Assembly: GCA_047601665.1 (NCBI GenBank)
Contig: JASGIT010000001.1
Span: 2,790,001 to 2,854,000, forward strand
From: JASGIT01 sp047601665
GTDB lineage: Bacteria; Pseudomonadota; Gammaproteobacteria; Burkholderiales; Burkholderiaceae_C
DNA length: 64,000 nucleotides
Direction: 5' to 3'
Shown: piece by piece, positions 63,408 through 64,000 of the stretch
Position numbering within the stretch: the stretch's first letter is position 1
How the letters are laid out: each line of letters starts with the position of its first letter
Made by a program: the position numbers and the translations under genes
Notes under the pieces: generated by a model
The model's database searches: none
Told to the model about the DNA's origin: nothing
The model's input: the letters and a program-made list of their open reading frames with translations, nothing else

Positions 63408-64000
63408 GCGGGGTTCTCCAGCAGGGGCAGCCACAGGGTGAGGCGCAGGCCGCCCAGCGGCGAGGCCGAGGCTTCGATGCGGCCGCCGTGGGCTTGCACG
63501 ATGTTGCGGCAGATGGCCAGGCCCAGGCCCGAGCCGCCCAGGTCGCCGGTGGTGCGCTGGCGCGAGGCCTCGGCGCGGTACAGGCGCTCGAACAGGCGCG
63601 GCAGTTCGGCCTCGGGCACGCCGGGCGCGGTGTCGTCCCAGCGCAGTTGCAGCGCGGGCCGGCCCAGCCACGACAGCGGGGTGGCGGTGACTTGCAGGCG
63701 GCCGCCCGCGTCGGTGTAGCGCAGGCTGTTTTCCAGCAGGTTCAGGAAGACCTGGTGCAACTGCTGCGCGTCGCCCAGCACCAGCGGCACGGGCGGGCGG
63801 GTGGCCAGGGCGTCGATGCCGCCGTGCTCCAGCGTGAGGCCCGCCTGGGCAAAGCGCGGGGCCATGTTGGCGAGCGCTTCGCCCAGGATGGATAGCGGGT
63901 GCACGGGCACGCGGGCCGAGGGCGATGCGGGCGCGGCGGTGTCCAGGCTTTCGCGCAGGTCGGCCACCAGCTGGATCAGCCGCATGACCTGGCGGTGCAG
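63404..64000 (-). CDS. Sensor histidine kinase (BaeS-like), partial at window end
   Basis: Only the C-terminal 199 codons lie in the window. It enters at LHRQVMRLIQLVADLRESLD, which is the end of the HisKA helices. The HATPase has the N-box NLLENSLRYTDAGG, an altered G1 box (RWDDTAPGVPEAEL), the F-box LFERLYRAEASR and G2 GSGLGLAICRNIVQAHGG. The sensor, HAMP and phospho-histidine lie to the right. Partner of the overlapping response regulator. Confidence 0.88.
   Translation of the reverse strand: MHRQVMRLIQLVADLRESLDTAAPASPSARVPVHPLSILGEALANMAPRFAQAGLTLEHGGIDALATRPPVPLVLGDAQQLHQVFLNLLENSLRYTDAGGRLQVTATPLSWLGRPALQLRWDDTAPGVPEAELPRLFERLYRAEASRQRTTGDLGGSGLGLAICRNIVQAHGGRIEASASPLGGLRLTLWLPLLENPA

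Overview
The window is high-GC Gram-negative DNA, most likely from a betaproteobacterium of the family Comamonadaceae (Acidovorax/Comamonas/Alicycliphilus-like). This rests on gene content: a core methionine synthase with its DUF1852 partner, an AcnD/PrpF methylcitrate operon under an XRE short-chain-acyl regulator, a Burkholderiales-type porin, and a short palindromic intergenic repeat of the AGCGCTTA...TAAGCGCT type that I associate with this family. The genus call is inference.

Layout. (1) Bases 1-5755 are a decayed genomic island. It holds fragments of IS481, IS5-like, IS4-like and phage-tail genes, an orphan BrnA-type antitoxin, an apparently intact hipBA toxin-antitoxin pair with two 21-bp operators, and a truncated DUF1016 nuclease. 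It ends exactly at a copy of the 3' half of tRNA-Cys, which I read as an attachment-site duplicate. (2) 5.8-8.7 kb is a methionine operon on the minus strand: flavin reductase, mesX, mesD, with a MetR-like palindrome upstream. (3) 8.7-16.6 kb is a propionate (2-methylcitrate) locus. The ScfR-type regulator is divergent from thioesterase-prpC-acnD-prpF-prpB-like, and five copies of a 9-bp operator lie between them. (4) 16.7-22 kb is a rearranged patch. A pyruvate-carboxylase 5' fragment and a TctC-type binding-protein fragment flank a two-gene hydrolase cassette (DUF2235 membrane hydrolase plus lipoprotein hydrolase).

(5) 22-39 kb is one very long minus-strand catabolic operon of 15 genes. It encodes an IlvD/EDD dehydratase, an HpcH-type aldolase, a complete CUT1 ABC transporter, a porin, a Gfo/Idh dehydrogenase, an aldose 1-epimerase, an SMP-30 lactonase, an SDR, GlpD, an aldehyde dehydrogenase, GlpK and a TauE-type exporter. 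A LacI-family (GntR-like) regulator is divergent, with a perfect 14-bp palindrome between. The logic is non-phosphorylative oxidation of an imported sugar to a lactone, an aldonate, then pyruvate plus an aldehyde. A periplasmic PQQ-type aldose dehydrogenase follows. (6) 42.2-48.2 kb is the ligase-associated DNA-repair cluster (exonuclease, ATP-dependent ligase, Lhr-like helicase, PdeM).

(7) 48.4-57.8 kb looks like a stress and envelope region: membrane proteins, a large triple-receiver hybrid histidine kinase with CheR and a REC-kinase but no CheB, a lone receiver, CsbD, a secreted protein with three CX10C repeats, and a PRC-barrel protein. (8) 57.9-64 kb is core genome: tRNA-Gly, tRNA-Leu, murI, divergent fumA and fumC, and an OmpR-type two-component system cut by the window end.

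Several genes carry single-base frameshifts (IS481, DUF1799, pyc, DUF2235). In the island these fit decay. In the DUF2235 gene a sequencing error cannot be excluded.
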